A DNA stretch of 64,000 bases from an uncultured Mediterraneibacter sp. (GTDB lineage Bacteria; Bacillota; Clostridia; Lachnospirales; Lachnospiraceae). Below, piece by piece: positions 53,681 to 63,226 of this stretch. The first letter of the stretch is position 1; each line of letters starts with the position of its first letter. The notes beneath the pieces were generated by a model that did not search any database, was not told the DNA's origin, and saw only the letters and a program-made list of their open reading frames with translations. The stretch lies in the NCBI RefSeq assembly GCF_944377805.1, contig NZ_CALWFZ010000004.1, forward strand, positions 81,161 through 145,160, in the 5' to 3' direction. The translations under genes and the position numbers were made by a program.

Positions 53681-55037
53681 TTCTCGACTCCCTTTCTTTT
53701 TCTTTCTCTATCTTCTCTTCTTCGTCCTCCCGCAGGATATATAAGCCCTGAATGATGCCGAACATAATCATCGTGCTCATCATGGAACTTCCGCCATAGC
53801 TGACGAAAGGAAGCGTCATACCCGTGGACGGGATGAATTTTGTCACGCCGCCGACCTGGAGAAAAACCTGAAAGACATAACAGGTTCCGAGTCCGAGCGC
53901 GACATATTTGTAAAACCGGTTGTGCAGTTCCATTGCGATATTAAGAAACATGACATAACAGCTGACACAGATTAATATAATACAAAGACCGAAAATAACT
54001 CCCATCTCTTCTGTGATCGCTGAAAAGATAAAATCTGTTTCTACTACCGGGATTGTATCCGGCTGTCCCTGGAAAAGGCCTGTTCCGAACCATCCTCCCG
54101 TGCCAATGGCAAACAGCGACTGGGCTACCTGATAGCCGCTGCCGCTATAAGACCCGATCGGATCCTGCCATGCCACTACTCTGTTTTGAATATGTCCGAA
54201 CAGGTGATAGCCTGCCACAGCGGCAAGCACTCCTGCGCCGAGACCGGCTGCCGCATAAAGGGGCTGTCGTGTCGCGACGTACAGCATTGCCAGATAGACA
54301 ACAAAAAAGATAAGCGCAGCGCCGAGATCCGTAGATAAAACCAGGATAAGGACATGAGCCGCGGCGATGGCCGTCGTCACGACGATATTTTTAAATTCTC
54401 TTGACTTATTCAGGCTGGCAGCAACAAAAAATACGAATAGAATCTTGACAAACTCAGAAGGCTGGATATTAATTCCCATAACTTCAAATCCGAGACGTGC
54501 TCCTCCTGATCTTGGAGCAAAAAGCGTGACGGCAAGGAGCGCGGTGCCTCCTACGCCCGCGTAGATATAAGTCCATTTGTCAAGAAATGTAAGTTTTCTG
54601 ATCAGGACCGGTACGATTAGGCCGAATGTAACTCCGAGAGCCACAAAAACCAACTGGCGTATCGCACTGCCGTACGGCGATTTATTGTCTGAGGAAAGAC
54701 GTGTAATCATAATCATGCCCACAGTGATCAGCATACACATATTGTTGACTACCAGGCGGGATACATTCGGATAAACCAGATTATATAAAAGTATCACTGC
54801 AAGCAGCACAATCGCGAGCGCTGCATACAGAAACAGAATACGCATGTCGTCTGTCGAGAGATACATTACCCCAAATGCGACAAACTGCATAAGAAACAGA
54901 AGCACATCCTGACGGATCAGCACCCGCTTTTCTTCATCCTCATAATTCCGTGTGAAAATGGAAAAACAGGAAAAAGTATATGCTGCCATTAAGGCGATCA
55001 TAATATATTTTGATAATTGAATCACTATATTAATCAT
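53574..55037 (-). CDS. SEDS-family glycosyltransferase (FtsW/RodA/SpoVE)
   Basis: A 487-residue lipid II polymerase with about ten to twelve membrane segments and the SEDS end motif PSTGMTLPFVSYGGSSM. The C-terminal roughly 60 residues are a charged cytoplasmic tail (EEEKIEKEKERESR then RKKQRPRAK), part of which is encoded in the overlap with the PBP gene. FtsW, SpoVE or a second RodA are all possible; the cognate PBP follows directly. It is the second SEDS protein in the window. Confidence 0.88.
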   Translation of the reverse strand: MINIVIQLSKYIMIALMAAYTFSCFSIFTRNYEDEEKRVLIRQDVLLFLMQFVAFGVMYLSTDDMRILFLYAALAIVLLAVILLYNLVYPNVSRLVVNNMCMLITVGMIMITRLSSDNKSPYGSAIRQLVFVALGVTFGLIVPVLIRKLTFLDKWTYIYAGVGGTALLAVTLFAPRSGGARLGFEVMGINIQPSEFVKILFVFFVAASLNKSREFKNIVVTTAIAAAHVLILVLSTDLGAALIFFVVYLAMLYVATRQPLYAAAGLGAGVLAAVAGYHLFGHIQNRVVAWQDPIGSYSGSGYQVAQSLFAIGTGGWFGTGLFQGQPDTIPVVETDFIFSAITEEMGVIFGLCIILICVSCYVMFLNIAMELHNRFYKYVALGLGTCYVFQVFLQVGGVTKFIPSTGMTLPFVSYGGSSMMSTMIMFGIIQGLYILREDEEEKIEKEKERESRNGLGRAAVRKASKSAPKFEEVPRQRTRKKQRPRAK

Positions 55038-55055
55038 ATTTTTCTTCTCACCTGT

Positions 55056-57476
55056 CTACAGGACACCTCTCTTAAAATGTCCCTGAGTATACGGAATATC
55101 CAGCGTATGTTCCTCTTCTCCGCGGCAAAAAACTGCATGGAAAAGATCAAGCAGTTTTTCAGTCTCCCGCTGATCTTCTACCGTAAACTCAAGCCTGAGG
55201 TATTCCGGCATTAACTCCGTAAGTTGCCGGAGCTCATCTCCCAGATAGATCGGACGATCCGTATAGATTATATTGTAACAGAAATCACAGTGATTCTCCA
55301 CAAAATATTGACTGTCATATCGGTCTTTTATCCGATGAATACCGGGGGAATTTCTGCGGCACTTATCTGAGGTTTTCAGTATGCACTGTGCCGATACCAT
55401 AACAGGAGTATACCCGTAAACGACCAGTTCACAGTCATATAATCCCAATTGTTTCAGCTCCTGGCGATTCAGTTCAAGAGGAGCGGTAAAGCCGGACACC
55501 CCATTTTTCTGCCAGAATGTTCTGGCAAAACGATTAAATACATATAGATTATGGTCCAGAATTATCTTTTTGTCAAATTCTCCGCTCCGTAAGAGTCCAT
55601 ACGCTTCGCAATTTCGGATCAGTACTCCAGAGAACATACTGTCTTTTATTATACGAGCCCTCTCTTCCATTTCCCGGCCGCCGGTGTGCCTCAGAATATG
55701 GGGAAGGGCCGGCATAAGTTCAATATTTTCCCGAGAGAAGAGCCGGAGCAGACGAGGGATTTCATTCCGGCCTGCCTCATCGTGATCCATCAGCAATCCG
55801 GAATCAATATATATTCGCCGAATCGCATGTGATTTTCCGGTGATATAGTTTCTCAAAGCCAGTAACTGTTCTTTCCGGCGAATCGATACAGAAAAAACCG
55901 GCTGCCATCCGGATGGGACAATATTTTCATGATTTTTACCCGCACAGTCAACTGTTTCTCTGCTTATGACGGCCGGTATTGTTTCCCGCTCGGATTTTCT
56001 CATCAGTTTTTCTCTCATCTGTTCAAAGGCTGTCCTACGAAGAGAGTTGAGTTGTTGAATGGGGATAAAGATGTCGTCATCCATCTCAATGTTCAGTTTC
56101 TCAAAATAGAAATCCGAACTGCCTGTTTTCTGAATCTGTCTTAATATCCGCTCTTTTTCCATCGGACGGTTCTGGGCCTGCTGTACTGCCTCTTCCGTAC
56201 ATGCTTCACCGGTTATGCCTCCTGCCGAAACCCGCAGTGTCCCGGGAGCGCCTGTTTTTAGACTCAGGTGTCCGCTTACCGGAAGCTGCAGCTTTCTGTT
56301 TATGATCTTCTGGTCGATATGACGAATCAGAGATTCGTTTCTGATTCGGTTTAGTACCGTTCCACGGGAGAGGCGTGTCTGTCTGCGGACAAGGAAAGAA
56401 ATACTGTTTCCTTTTCCCACTGCTTTTCCCAGCGTATAATTATCCTTTCCGCCGGTAATCTCCAGAACATCGCCGGCATTAAGGTCCGTAAGAGTTTTAG
56501 CCCGAACCTCCCGCCCTTTCTGATTTTCCACCCGGACTGCCGGAACTCCGGTATGATTGGGGCGGTTCAGGGCAATCATAGAGCGGCCGTTGTGCTGCTT
56601 ATAGTAGCCTTCCGAGAAGCCTCCCCTGTTGTAGAGATCCATGAGTATTTCGCGGTCTTCGGGAAGAATTCGGAAATTCTCTCTCCCGCCGTTGAAATAC
56701 AGATCGGTATATTTTCGGTACATGGAGGTGACTGCGGCTACATATTCCGGTTTTTTCATCCTCCCCTCAATCTTAAAGGAATCGATTCCGGCATCAGCCA
56801 TGTCCGGTATAAGGTCAAGGGTACATATGTCCTTCGGGCTGAGATAAAAATGTTTTTCCCCGTCCACAGTATAGGGAAGCCTGCAGGGCTGCGCGCACTG
56901 CCCTCTGTTTCCGCTTCTTCCTCCGATCATGCTGCTTAAGAGGCACTGCCCTGAATAACAGTAACAGAGAGCTCCGTGCACAAAACACTCGATCTCAAGA
57001 TCTGTTTGTTTCCGGATTTCCCGGATCTCACCCAGAGACAGTTCTCTGGCCGGCACGACCCGGCTGATTCCCTGTGACCGGATAAATTTAGCGCCCTGCG
57101 CGCCCGTGATCGTCATCTGCGTGCTGGCATGAATATCCAATCCCGGGAAATGCCCCCTGATATATTCGACAACGCCCATGTCCTGTACGATTACTGCGTC
57201 CAGCCCACTTTTATAAAAAGGCGTAAGATATTGGCCGAGCGTATCGATCTCGGCATCTTTTAAAAGGGTATTCACAGTAAGATACAGTCTGCGGTTATAA
57301 AAATGCGCTTCCCGAATCGCCTGTATTAGTTCATCTTCTGTAAAATTGTCCGCAAAAGCTCTTGCGCCGAATCTTGATCCGCCGACGTATACAGCGTCGG
57401 CTCCGGCATGGATTGCCGCGACAAATGCCCGGTAAGAACCGGCCGGCGAGAGAATTTCAATTTTTCTGTCCGTCAT
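55056..57476 (-). CDS. U32 family peptidase with DUF3656 domain
   Basis: An 806-residue U32-family protein. The start TDRKIEILSPAGSYRAFVAAIHAGADAVYVGG is diagnostic, and HGALCYCYSGQCLLSS with GQCAQPCRLPY carries the conserved cysteines. A DUF3656-like C-terminal half follows. Members include tRNA hydroxylation factors (TrhP-like) as well as collagenase-named proteins, so the reaction is uncertain. The ATG at 57476 is 12 bases after AAAGGAA, which is a long spacing; the frame is open to 57593. Confidence 0.88.
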   Translation of the reverse strand: MTDRKIEILSPAGSYRAFVAAIHAGADAVYVGGSRFGARAFADNFTEDELIQAIREAHFYNRRLYLTVNTLLKDAEIDTLGQYLTPFYKSGLDAVIVQDMGVVEYIRGHFPGLDIHASTQMTITGAQGAKFIRSQGISRVVPARELSLGEIREIRKQTDLEIECFVHGALCYCYSGQCLLSSMIGGRSGNRGQCAQPCRLPYTVDGEKHFYLSPKDICTLDLIPDMADAGIDSFKIEGRMKKPEYVAAVTSMYRKYTDLYFNGGRENFRILPEDREILMDLYNRGGFSEGYYKQHNGRSMIALNRPNHTGVPAVRVENQKGREVRAKTLTDLNAGDVLEITGGKDNYTLGKAVGKGNSISFLVRRQTRLSRGTVLNRIRNESLIRHIDQKIINRKLQLPVSGHLSLKTGAPGTLRVSAGGITGEACTEEAVQQAQNRPMEKERILRQIQKTGSSDFYFEKLNIEMDDDIFIPIQQLNSLRRTAFEQMREKLMRKSERETIPAVISRETVDCAGKNHENIVPSGWQPVFSVSIRRKEQLLALRNYITGKSHAIRRIYIDSGLLMDHDEAGRNEIPRLLRLFSRENIELMPALPHILRHTGGREMEERARIIKDSMFSGVLIRNCEAYGLLRSGEFDKKIILDHNLYVFNRFARTFWQKNGVSGFTAPLELNRQELKQLGLYDCELVVYGYTPVMVSAQCILKTSDKCRRNSPGIHRIKDRYDSQYFVENHCDFCYNIIYTDRPIYLGDELRQLTELMPEYLRLEFTVEDQRETEKLLDLFHAVFCRGEEEHTLDIPYTQGHFKRGVL

Positions 57477-57583
57477 TCTAATGAAAGTTCCTTTCCTGCG
57501 ACAAGGGAGATTCTGACCGCTCACGGCCGCCAAGGTTCCGGGCAGGCCCGGATTTTGGCCGTCGCTATCACAAATAATGAAAC

Positions 57584-57605
57584 AGGCTGTCAATTAAGAC
57601 AGCCT
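57584..57605 (-). terminator. Hairpin behind zapA
   Basis: AGGCTGTC/GACAGCCT with a 6-base loop. The tract that follows on the minus strand (TGTTTCATTATTTG) is T-rich but not a clean run, so termination may be partial. Confidence 0.6.
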
Positions 57606-57612
57606 TTATAAA

Positions 57613-58023
57613 TTACCTTCTACGGTTTTTCATTTCAGTTTCAAGTTTTACGATCTGCATCTGGAGATCATTGTTCTCCTCTTTCATTTTAGCGAGTTCT
57701 TTCTCGGCGTTTTCAAGCTTGATCTGAGCTGAGATCAGTTCATGTTTCAGATCGTACATCTCCTTGTCTTTCAATTCAATGTCATTTTCCAGGGAATCCC
57801 CCTGCTTCTTTGCTTTAAAATAATCATCAGCGATATTGAGAGCAAGGAGTACATTTCGCGTATCAGCGCTCTGTTTTCTGTATCCTTCGCTGTTTGCACA
57901 TTCGGTTAACTTATGATTCAAATAGGAGGATACTTTCTGCAGATATTCTTCGCCCTCAAATCCGCTTAGAGTATATACCTTTCCTCCGATTAGTACTTCT
58001 GTAAAATGTTTTGCTGAACTCAT
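57613..58023 (-). CDS. zapA: Cell division protein ZapA, long coiled-coil form
   Basis: ZapA cross-links FtsZ filaments. The globular head is about 1-50 (VLIGGKVYTLSGFEGEEYLQKV). A long coiled coil runs to the end (ELKDKEMYDLKHELISAQ to ETEMKNRRR). At 136 residues it is longer than the usual 85-110. The gene follows ruvB on the same strand and precedes the U32 peptidase gene. Confidence 0.88.
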   Translation of the reverse strand: MSSAKHFTEVLIGGKVYTLSGFEGEEYLQKVSSYLNHKLTECANSEGYRKQSADTRNVLLALNIADDYFKAKKQGDSLENDIELKDKEMYDLKHELISAQIKLENAEKELAKMKEENNDLQMQIVKLETEMKNRRR

Positions 58024-58087
58024 AGCATCCTCCTCGCATTTCCTAAAGCCTATTATAAACTATTTAACGACAAAAACCAACTGTTTT

Positions 58088-59095
58088 TTACTCCTCCGCC
58101 GGTATCATCGGAATACCAAGATGGCGGTAAGCCAGTTCTGTTACGACCCTTCCTCTCGGAGTGCGCTGTATGAAGCCGTTTTTCAGCAGATATGGTTCGT
58201 AGACATCCTCAAGTGTACCGGCATCTTCTGAGATGGCTGCCGCCAGAGTGTCCAGTCCCACAGGTCCGCCCTGAAACTTTTGGATCATTGTAAGCAGAAT
58301 GCTCCTGTCAATGTGATCCAGTCCGAATTTGTCTACATCAAGAAGATCCAGAGCGTAATTTGCAACTTTTTTTGTAATCTTACCGTCATATTTTACCTGG
58401 GCAAAATCCCTGACGCGTTTCAGCAGTCGGTTGGCAAGCCTGGGTGTACCTCTTGAGCGTCTGGCAAGTTCCAGAGCGCCCTCCTCCTCGATCTCAACGT
58501 TCAGTACATCGGCGGAGCGAAGTATGATTGTCTTAAGTTCTTCATCTGTATAGAACTCCAGCCGGTTAACCACGCCAAAGCGGTCTCTTAACGGCGCCGT
58601 CAGCATGCCGGCTCTTGTTGTCGCTCCGACCAGAGTAAATCTGGGAAGATTCAGACGGATCGAACGTGCCCCTGCTCCTTTTCCGATCATAATGTCGATG
58701 GCATAGTCTTCCATAGCCGGATATAGAACCTCCTCAACCTGACGGTTGAGTCGGTGGATCTCGTCCACAAAAAGAACGTCATGCTCCTGCAGACTGTTTA
58801 AAATGGCAGCCATTTCACCGGGCTTTTCGATTGCCGGACCTGAAGTCACCTTCATATGTACGCCCATTTCATTTGCGATAATTCCGGCCAGCGTCGTTTT
58901 TCCAAGGCCGGGAGGGCCATAGAACAGAACATGATCAAGGGCCTCCCCCCTTGCCTTCGCGGCTTCAATATAGACGGAAAGCGTCTGCTTTGCCTTCTCC
59001 TGCCCTATATAGTCTTCCAGATGCTGAGGCCTTAATTCCCCCTCGATCTTAATATCTTCTTCCAGATTTTCCGTTGTAATGATTCGTTTTCCCAT
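58088..59095 (-). CDS. ruvB: Holliday junction DNA helicase RuvB
   Basis: RuvB is the hexameric AAA+ motor for branch migration. [15 protein letters not shown] at the start, Walker [12 protein letters not shown], Walker [28 protein letters not shown] with the arginine finger region, and the C-terminal winged helix [14 protein letters not shown] are present. Its 335 residues are normal. It follows ruvA by 29 bases; RecU elsewhere in this window is the likely resolvase partner. Confidence 0.97.
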   Translation of the reverse strand: MGKRIITTENLEEDIKIEGELRPQHLEDYIGQEKAKQTLSVYIEAAKARGEALDHVLFYGPPGLGKTTLAGIIANEMGVHMKVTSGPAIEKPGEMAAILNSLQEHDVLFVDEIHRLNRQVEEVLYPAMEDYAIDIMIGKGAGARSIRLNLPRFTLVGATTRAGMLTAPLRDRFGVVNRLEFYTDEELKTIILRSADVLNVEIEEEGALELARRSRGTPRLANRLLKRVRDFAQVKYDGKITKKVANYALDLLDVDKFGLDHIDRSILLTMIQKFQGGPVGLDTLAAAISEDAGTLEDVYEPYLLKNGFIQRTPRGRVVTELAYRHLGIPMIPAEE

Positions 59096-59124
59096 GATAC
59101 TTCCCCGTATCTCTTTTCAGAACG

Positions 59125-59736
59125 CTAAAAGAGATACTTTAAAGCCTCCTTTAATATATCCTCCACTGTCGCGCACTCGGGCGATGCCTGTTTCACTGCC
59201 CGCATACTCTCCGCATTTCCATATCCGAGAGCGACAAGAGCCTGCACAGCCTCTGTCTGCATACCGCCCTGTGCCGGCGCATCCGGGAGTCGATCTGCTT
59301 CATCGCCATGCGCGGCGTGATTAAGAACATCTTCAATGTCGACTTTGTCGCGAAGTTCAAGGATCAGCTTCTCGGCAGTCTTTTTCCCGATGCCGGGGGC
59401 GGCGGAAATGGCTTTTGCGTCGCCTGACATAATTGCGAATCTGAGTTCGTCCGGAGACATGCAGGACAAAATATTAAGCCCGCCTTTCGGCCCGATCCCG
59501 CTGACGCCGATTACAAGTTTAAAAATCTCAAGATCGTCTTTTGTAAGGAATCCGAATAACTGCATTGCATCCTCTTTTACGTTGAGATATGTATAGAGCT
59601 TTACCTCACTGCCGGGCGCCGGGAGCAGAGACAATGCCTGACCGGGCATATATACTCCATATCCGACGCCGCCCACATCGACAATCGCTTTCTGGGCTTC
59701 CACTGCAGCAAGTTCTCCTCTGACGTATGAAATCAT
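59125..59736 (-). CDS. ruvA: Holliday junction DNA helicase RuvA
   Basis: RuvA binds four-way junctions as a tetramer and loads RuvB. MISYVRGELAAVE starts the OB-fold domain, the helix-hairpin-helix region includes GVSGIGPKGGLNIL and APGIGKKTAEKLILELRDK, and the C-terminal RuvB-contact domain (QALVALGYGNAES) is at the end. The ATG at 59736 has AAAGGAA upstream; the longer frame does not have a better site. Length is 203 residues. Confidence 0.96.
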   Translation of the reverse strand: MISYVRGELAAVEAQKAIVDVGGVGYGVYMPGQALSLLPAPGSEVKLYTYLNVKEDAMQLFGFLTKDDLEIFKLVIGVSGIGPKGGLNILSCMSPDELRFAIMSGDAKAISAAPGIGKKTAEKLILELRDKVDIEDVLNHAAHGDEADRLPDAPAQGGMQTEAVQALVALGYGNAESMRAVKQASPECATVEDILKEALKYLF

Positions 59737-59750
59737 ATTTATCCATTCCT

Positions 59751-60254
59751 TTACCAAATACTTTTTGTCCGTTTCATCACTTCATTGGCTGTAATGCCGA
59801 TCAGAGCGCCTGTAACCAGTCCGGAAATCAGCAGCACCGGAAGATAATATCCTACCTGATAGGTCTCCACGACAACCATTGCCACAGCCAGCTGCCCGAT
59901 GTTATGGCATACGCCGCCGGCAATACTGACCCCTGCCGTGCCAAAACGTCCTGTCTTTATCATAAAACACATGACCAGAAGACTCAGTATACCACCTGAA
60001 AGGCTGTATATAATACTGAAGAGGTTTCCAAACAGAAAACCGGAAAGTACAATTCTGACCACCGAAAGTAACAGAGCTTCTCTCCAGCTCTTTTTGTAGA
60101 GTACGATTACAATGATCAGATTGGCAAGTCCCAGCTTGATCCCGGGAACGCCAAACTGAATCGGGATCAGCGACTCCACATAACTGAGGATCAGCGCCAG
60201 CGCTGTAAACACCCCGAAGTAAGCCGCATTATTGTGTCGTTCCGTCAAGTTCAC
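59751..60254 (-). CDS. Gx transporter family membrane protein, EetB-like
   Basis: A 167-residue protein with about five membrane segments, of the family once named heptaprenyl diphosphate synthase component I. The FGVPGIKLGLANLIIVIVLY and LSGGILSLLVMCFM regions resemble an ECF transporter S-component. Proteins of this family are part of the extracellular electron transfer locus of Listeria as EetB. Here it is behind the NusG-domain-II gene and overlaps its end by about 26 bases. Substrate unknown. Confidence 0.8.
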   Translation of the reverse strand: MNLTERHNNAAYFGVFTALALILSYVESLIPIQFGVPGIKLGLANLIIVIVLYKKSWREALLLSVVRIVLSGFLFGNLFSIIYSLSGGILSLLVMCFMIKTGRFGTAGVSIAGGVCHNIGQLAVAMVVVETYQVGYYLPVLLISGLVTGALIGITANEVMKRTKSIW

Positions 60255-60585
60255 TTTCCTCCGTGCTCTCTACAGAGACAACGATCTGATTGGGAAGACA
60301 GATAATGCTCTCTCCATTTCGCTCGATCGCTCTGTGATTGACACATACCTGATCCGGACAGTCGGCCCACTCCATCTGCACAAGGTCATCCCGGATGATA
60401 AGGGTATTGGTGTCGTTTATCTCTATAACCTGATCTGCTGACATATCATAGGTTCCGTAGGTCTCGCCGGCAACCGTTATCACGGCCTCTTTTCTGCCCT
60501 GATCCTGACGCAGCAGCTGAAACGCCAGCAGACAGACAGCTGTTATCAGTATGGCTGCTGCAAGAAGGATGTCCGTTTTCTTCAT
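60229..60585 (-). CDS. NusG domain II protein, EetA-like
   Basis: A 118-residue protein with an N-terminal membrane segment (about 7-25) and an extracytoplasmic NusG domain II. The domain shows CPDQVCVNHRAI and IICLPNQIVV, and its three cysteines could hold metal or disulphides. Such proteins, including EetA, co-occur with ApbE and flavin-based electron transfer genes. It lies divergent from apbE and overlaps the Gx transporter gene. Confidence 0.82.
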   Translation of the reverse strand: MKKTDILLAAAILITAVCLLAFQLLRQDQGRKEAVITVAGETYGTYDMSADQVIEINDTNTLIIRDDLVQMEWADCPDQVCVNHRAIERNGESIICLPNQIVVSVESTEESELDGTTQ

Positions 60586-60630
60586 AATCGTACTACCTCA
60601 GCGTGCCTTTTGCTAATTCTTCACCAAAAT

Positions 60631-60659
60631 ATCATATCACACGGACTTTTATTGTGCAA
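60631..60659 (-). promoter_or_regulatory. Promoter of the eetA-like operon
   Basis: TTGCAC (60654-60659) and TATGAT (60631-60636) on the minus strand are 17 bases apart. It is divergent from the apbE promoter. Confidence 0.7.
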
Positions 60660-60691
60660 CCACATGTTCGATTGGCGTTCGGTTTTAAAAG

Positions 60692-60720
60692 TTGTGTGAA
60701 TTGGAAAAATCTTATATAAT
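60692..60720 (+). promoter_or_regulatory. Promoter of apbE
   Basis: TTGTGT (60692-60697) and TATAAT (60715-60720) are 17 bases apart, about 47 bases before the ATG. Confidence 0.65.
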
Positions 60721-60766
60721 TACAAAGGCCTGAATAATATACAAGAGAGGATGAAGAGGGTTGAAA

Positions 60767-61762
60767 ATGAGCAGAAGATCTGCAGCCTTTGCAATATGTA
60801 TGGCAGCGACAGCAGCCGTCTCGCTCCTGTCCGGGTGTACAACTCCGCCGGAATCTGAAGCGCTTAAAGTAAGCGGCATGTATTTCGATACAATCGTTCA
60901 GATTGAGGCATGGGGCGCCACAGAAGAGATTATGAGTCACTGCGAAGAAATGTGCGGGTACTATGAGCAGCTGTTCAGTCCTACTATAGAGACGAGCGAA
61001 GTATCCCGGATCAACGGGGCCGGTGGAAGTCCTGTCACTGTGTCTGACGAGACTGCAGACCTCATTCAGAAAGGCATCGAATACGGAGAACTGTCAGAGG
61101 GGCTTTTTGACATAACGATTGCCCCGGCGAGCAGTCTTTGGAACTTTGAGGGCAATGAAGCTCATACAGTGCCTGACGCGTCAGAACTGGAAGAGGCAGT
61201 AACTCATATCGATTATCACTGTATAGATGTGAGCGGAAATACAGTTACGCTTACAGATCCGGATGCAAAGATCGATCTGGGAGCAATCGCAAAAGGGTAT
61301 ATCGCCGATCAGATCAAGGAATATCTTGAAAATGAAGGCGTAAAACATGCCCTGATCAATCTGGGAGGCAACATGCTGGCGCTTGGAGAACGATACGACG
61401 GACGTCCGTTTCAGATCGGACTTCAGAAGCCTTTTGAAAAAACAGGAACAGTCATAGAAGTCCTCTCTGTCACAGACCGGTCTGTAGTATCATCCGGAAA
61501 CTATGAAAGATATTTTGAAAAAGACGGCGTCATCTATCACCATATTTTAAACCCGAATACAGGATATCCGATACAGAACGGTCTTGATCAGGTGACGGTT
61601 ATATCTGAACAATCTGTGGATGGAGATGCTCTGAGTACTACCTGCTACGCTCTCGGGCTTGAAAAGGGGATGGAACTGATCAGGAGCATAGAGGGTGTTG
61701 AGGCGGTATTTGTCACACATGACGGTGAGGTATATGCGACAGATTCCGGTCTGCTAATGTGA
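60767..61762 (+). CDS. apbE: FAD:protein FMN transferase, lipoprotein ApbE
   Basis: ApbE moves FMN from FAD onto threonine of exported proteins such as RnfG and RnfD. The signal peptide ends in the lipobox LSGC (cysteine near residue 24), so the enzyme is anchored outside. Key segments are YFDTIVQIEAWG, LFDITIAPASSLWNF, DLGAIAKGYIAD and HILNPNTGYP, with DALSTTCYALG for metal binding. A TTG at 60761 is an alternative start; GAGGG fits the ATG at 60767. It faces the rnf genes and ends at the shared terminator. Confidence 0.94.
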   Translation: MSRRSAAFAICMAATAAVSLLSGCTTPPESEALKVSGMYFDTIVQIEAWGATEEIMSHCEEMCGYYEQLFSPTIETSEVSRINGAGGSPVTVSDETADLIQKGIEYGELSEGLFDITIAPASSLWNFEGNEAHTVPDASELEEAVTHIDYHCIDVSGNTVTLTDPDAKIDLGAIAKGYIADQIKEYLENEGVKHALINLGGNMLALGERYDGRPFQIGLQKPFEKTGTVIEVLSVTDRSVVSSGNYERYFEKDGVIYHHILNPNTGYPIQNGLDQVTVISEQSVDGDALSTTCYALGLEKGMELIRSIEGVEAVFVTHDGEVYATDSGLLM

Positions 61763-61805
61763 AATAAGTCTGCGGGAAAACAATATTCCCCGCAGACTTA
61801 TTTTT
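61763..61805. terminator. Bidirectional terminator between apbE and rnfB
   Basis: A perfect 14-base stem, AATAAGTCTGCGGG/CCCGCAGACTTATT, with a 12-base loop, followed by TTT on the plus strand. Confidence 0.9.
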
Positions 61806-61812
61806 CCGGTGC

Positions 61813-62622
61813 TTAACAATTAATATTTCTTATTTTGATGATCTTTCTCGGACATTTTTCCGCACATACCCCGCAGTTTGTACACTTTTCGGCATCTACG
61901 CGAGCAAGAAAGTTGTTGACGGTGATCGCTCCGGCTTCACAGCTTCTCTCGCAGAGACGACAGCCGATACATCCGACCTGACATGCGTCCATGAGCGATT
62001 TCCCTTTATCGTTGGAACTGCACTGTACAACAGTGTACTGCGTGTATGGGATCAGCTCGATCAGATGCTTCGGACATGCGTCCACGCATTTTCCGCAGGC
62101 TTTGCAGGCGTCTCTGTCCACTACCGCAATTCCGTCCGTAATATGAATCGCGTCAAAAGGACAGGCTGCCACGCAGGAACCGTAACCGAGACATCCGTAT
62201 GCGCATGATTTCGCGCCGCCGTCCTGCATCTGACTGGCCATGATACAGTCTTTTATTCCGTAATAATTATATTCTGTCTTTGCTTTTTCGCAGGTTCCGG
62301 CACATTTTACATATGCTGTCTTTCTCTCCTGGGCGGCAGCGTCAACCCCCATGATTGCACCGATTTTCTCAGCCACAGGAGCGCCTCCCACCGGACATCC
62401 GCCTACTTCCGCCTCACCGGCCACGATTGCCGCGGCGAGGCCGGAACACCCGGCGTAACCGCATCCTCCACAGTTATTGCCCGGAAGGACTTCCAGGATG
62501 GCATCTTCTCTTTCGTCTGTTTCTACGGCAAATTTCTTGTCTGAGACTCCCAGGAAGACGCCGATGAACAGGCCGGTACCGCCGACAACAATTACGGCCA
62601 GAATAATTCCAGTTATACTCAT
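61813..62622 (-). CDS. rnfB: Rnf complex subunit B (ferredoxin-binding iron-sulphur protein)
   Basis: RnfB accepts electrons from reduced ferredoxin. An N-terminal membrane segment (about 3-25) is followed by the Fe-S domain NNCGGCGYAGC and a series of ferredoxin-type clusters, CKACGKCVDACP, CIGCRLCERSC and CTNCGVCAEKCP, plus further cysteines around 130-150. So at least four clusters are likely. The order rnfE-rnfA-rnfB is the standard end of the operon; rnfC, rnfD and rnfG would lie beyond the window. Confidence 0.95.
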   Translation of the reverse strand: MSITGIILAVIVVGGTGLFIGVFLGVSDKKFAVETDEREDAILEVLPGNNCGGCGYAGCSGLAAAIVAGEAEVGGCPVGGAPVAEKIGAIMGVDAAAQERKTAYVKCAGTCEKAKTEYNYYGIKDCIMASQMQDGGAKSCAYGCLGYGSCVAACPFDAIHITDGIAVVDRDACKACGKCVDACPKHLIELIPYTQYTVVQCSSNDKGKSLMDACQVGCIGCRLCERSCEAGAITVNNFLARVDAEKCTNCGVCAEKCPRKIIKIRNINC

Positions 62623-62635
62623 ATCATCTTCCCTC

Positions 62636-63226
62636 CTATATCAAGCCTGAGAATCCAAAAAACGCAATTGCCATAAGTCCAGCTGTTACAAGTACGATAG
62701 GTGTTCCCCTGAAGGATTCCGGCACATCGTTATACTCCGTCTTCTCGCGTATTCCGGCCATGAGCACGATAGACACAAGGAATCCGAAAGCGGTCGCAAA
62801 TCCATTTACGACACCGGTCAGAAGTCCGTATCCCTCCTGTACATTCGTGAGCGCCACACCAAGAACCGCGCAGTTCGTAGTGATCAGGGGCAGATAAACG
62901 CCAAGTGCATTGTACAGCGACTGCATCGATTTTCTGAGAAACATTTCGACAAACTGTACCAGAGCGGCGATAACAAGGATGAACACAATCGTATTCAGGT
63001 ATTCCAGTTCCCCGCCCATAATATTCGGATTCCCCAGTATGAACTTATAAATCAGTCCTGTCACAAAAGAGGCGATTGTAATAACAAATACCACGGCTCC
63101 TCCCATACCGGCTGCTGTCTTTACATTCTTGGAAACTCCCAGGAACGGACAGATGCCAAGAAACTGGCTGAGAACAACGTTATTTACAAATGCTGTACCT
63201 ACTGCGATTAAGATTAATTCCTGCAT
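62636..63226 (-). CDS. rnfA: Rnf complex membrane subunit A
   Basis: RnfA is one of the two inverted-topology membrane subunits that hold an intramembrane iron-sulphur cluster. Its 196 residues have six membrane segments. The two family cysteines lie in LGICPFLGVSK and LITTNCAVLGVALTN. The start has AGGAGG-like sequence inside the end of rnfE, 13 bases or less away, so the two are coupled. Confidence 0.95.
   Translation of the reverse strand: MQELILIAVGTAFVNNVVLSQFLGICPFLGVSKNVKTAAGMGGAVVFVITIASFVTGLIYKFILGNPNIMGGELEYLNTIVFILVIAALVQFVEMFLRKSMQSLYNALGVYLPLITTNCAVLGVALTNVQEGYGLLTGVVNGFATAFGFLVSIVLMAGIREKTEYNDVPESFRGTPIVLVTAGLMAIAFFGFSGLI

Noticed and set aside
57477-57484. ATT start codon for the U32 peptidase
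   Set aside because: It would fit AAAGGAA better than the ATG, but ATT starts are very rare and nothing else supports it.
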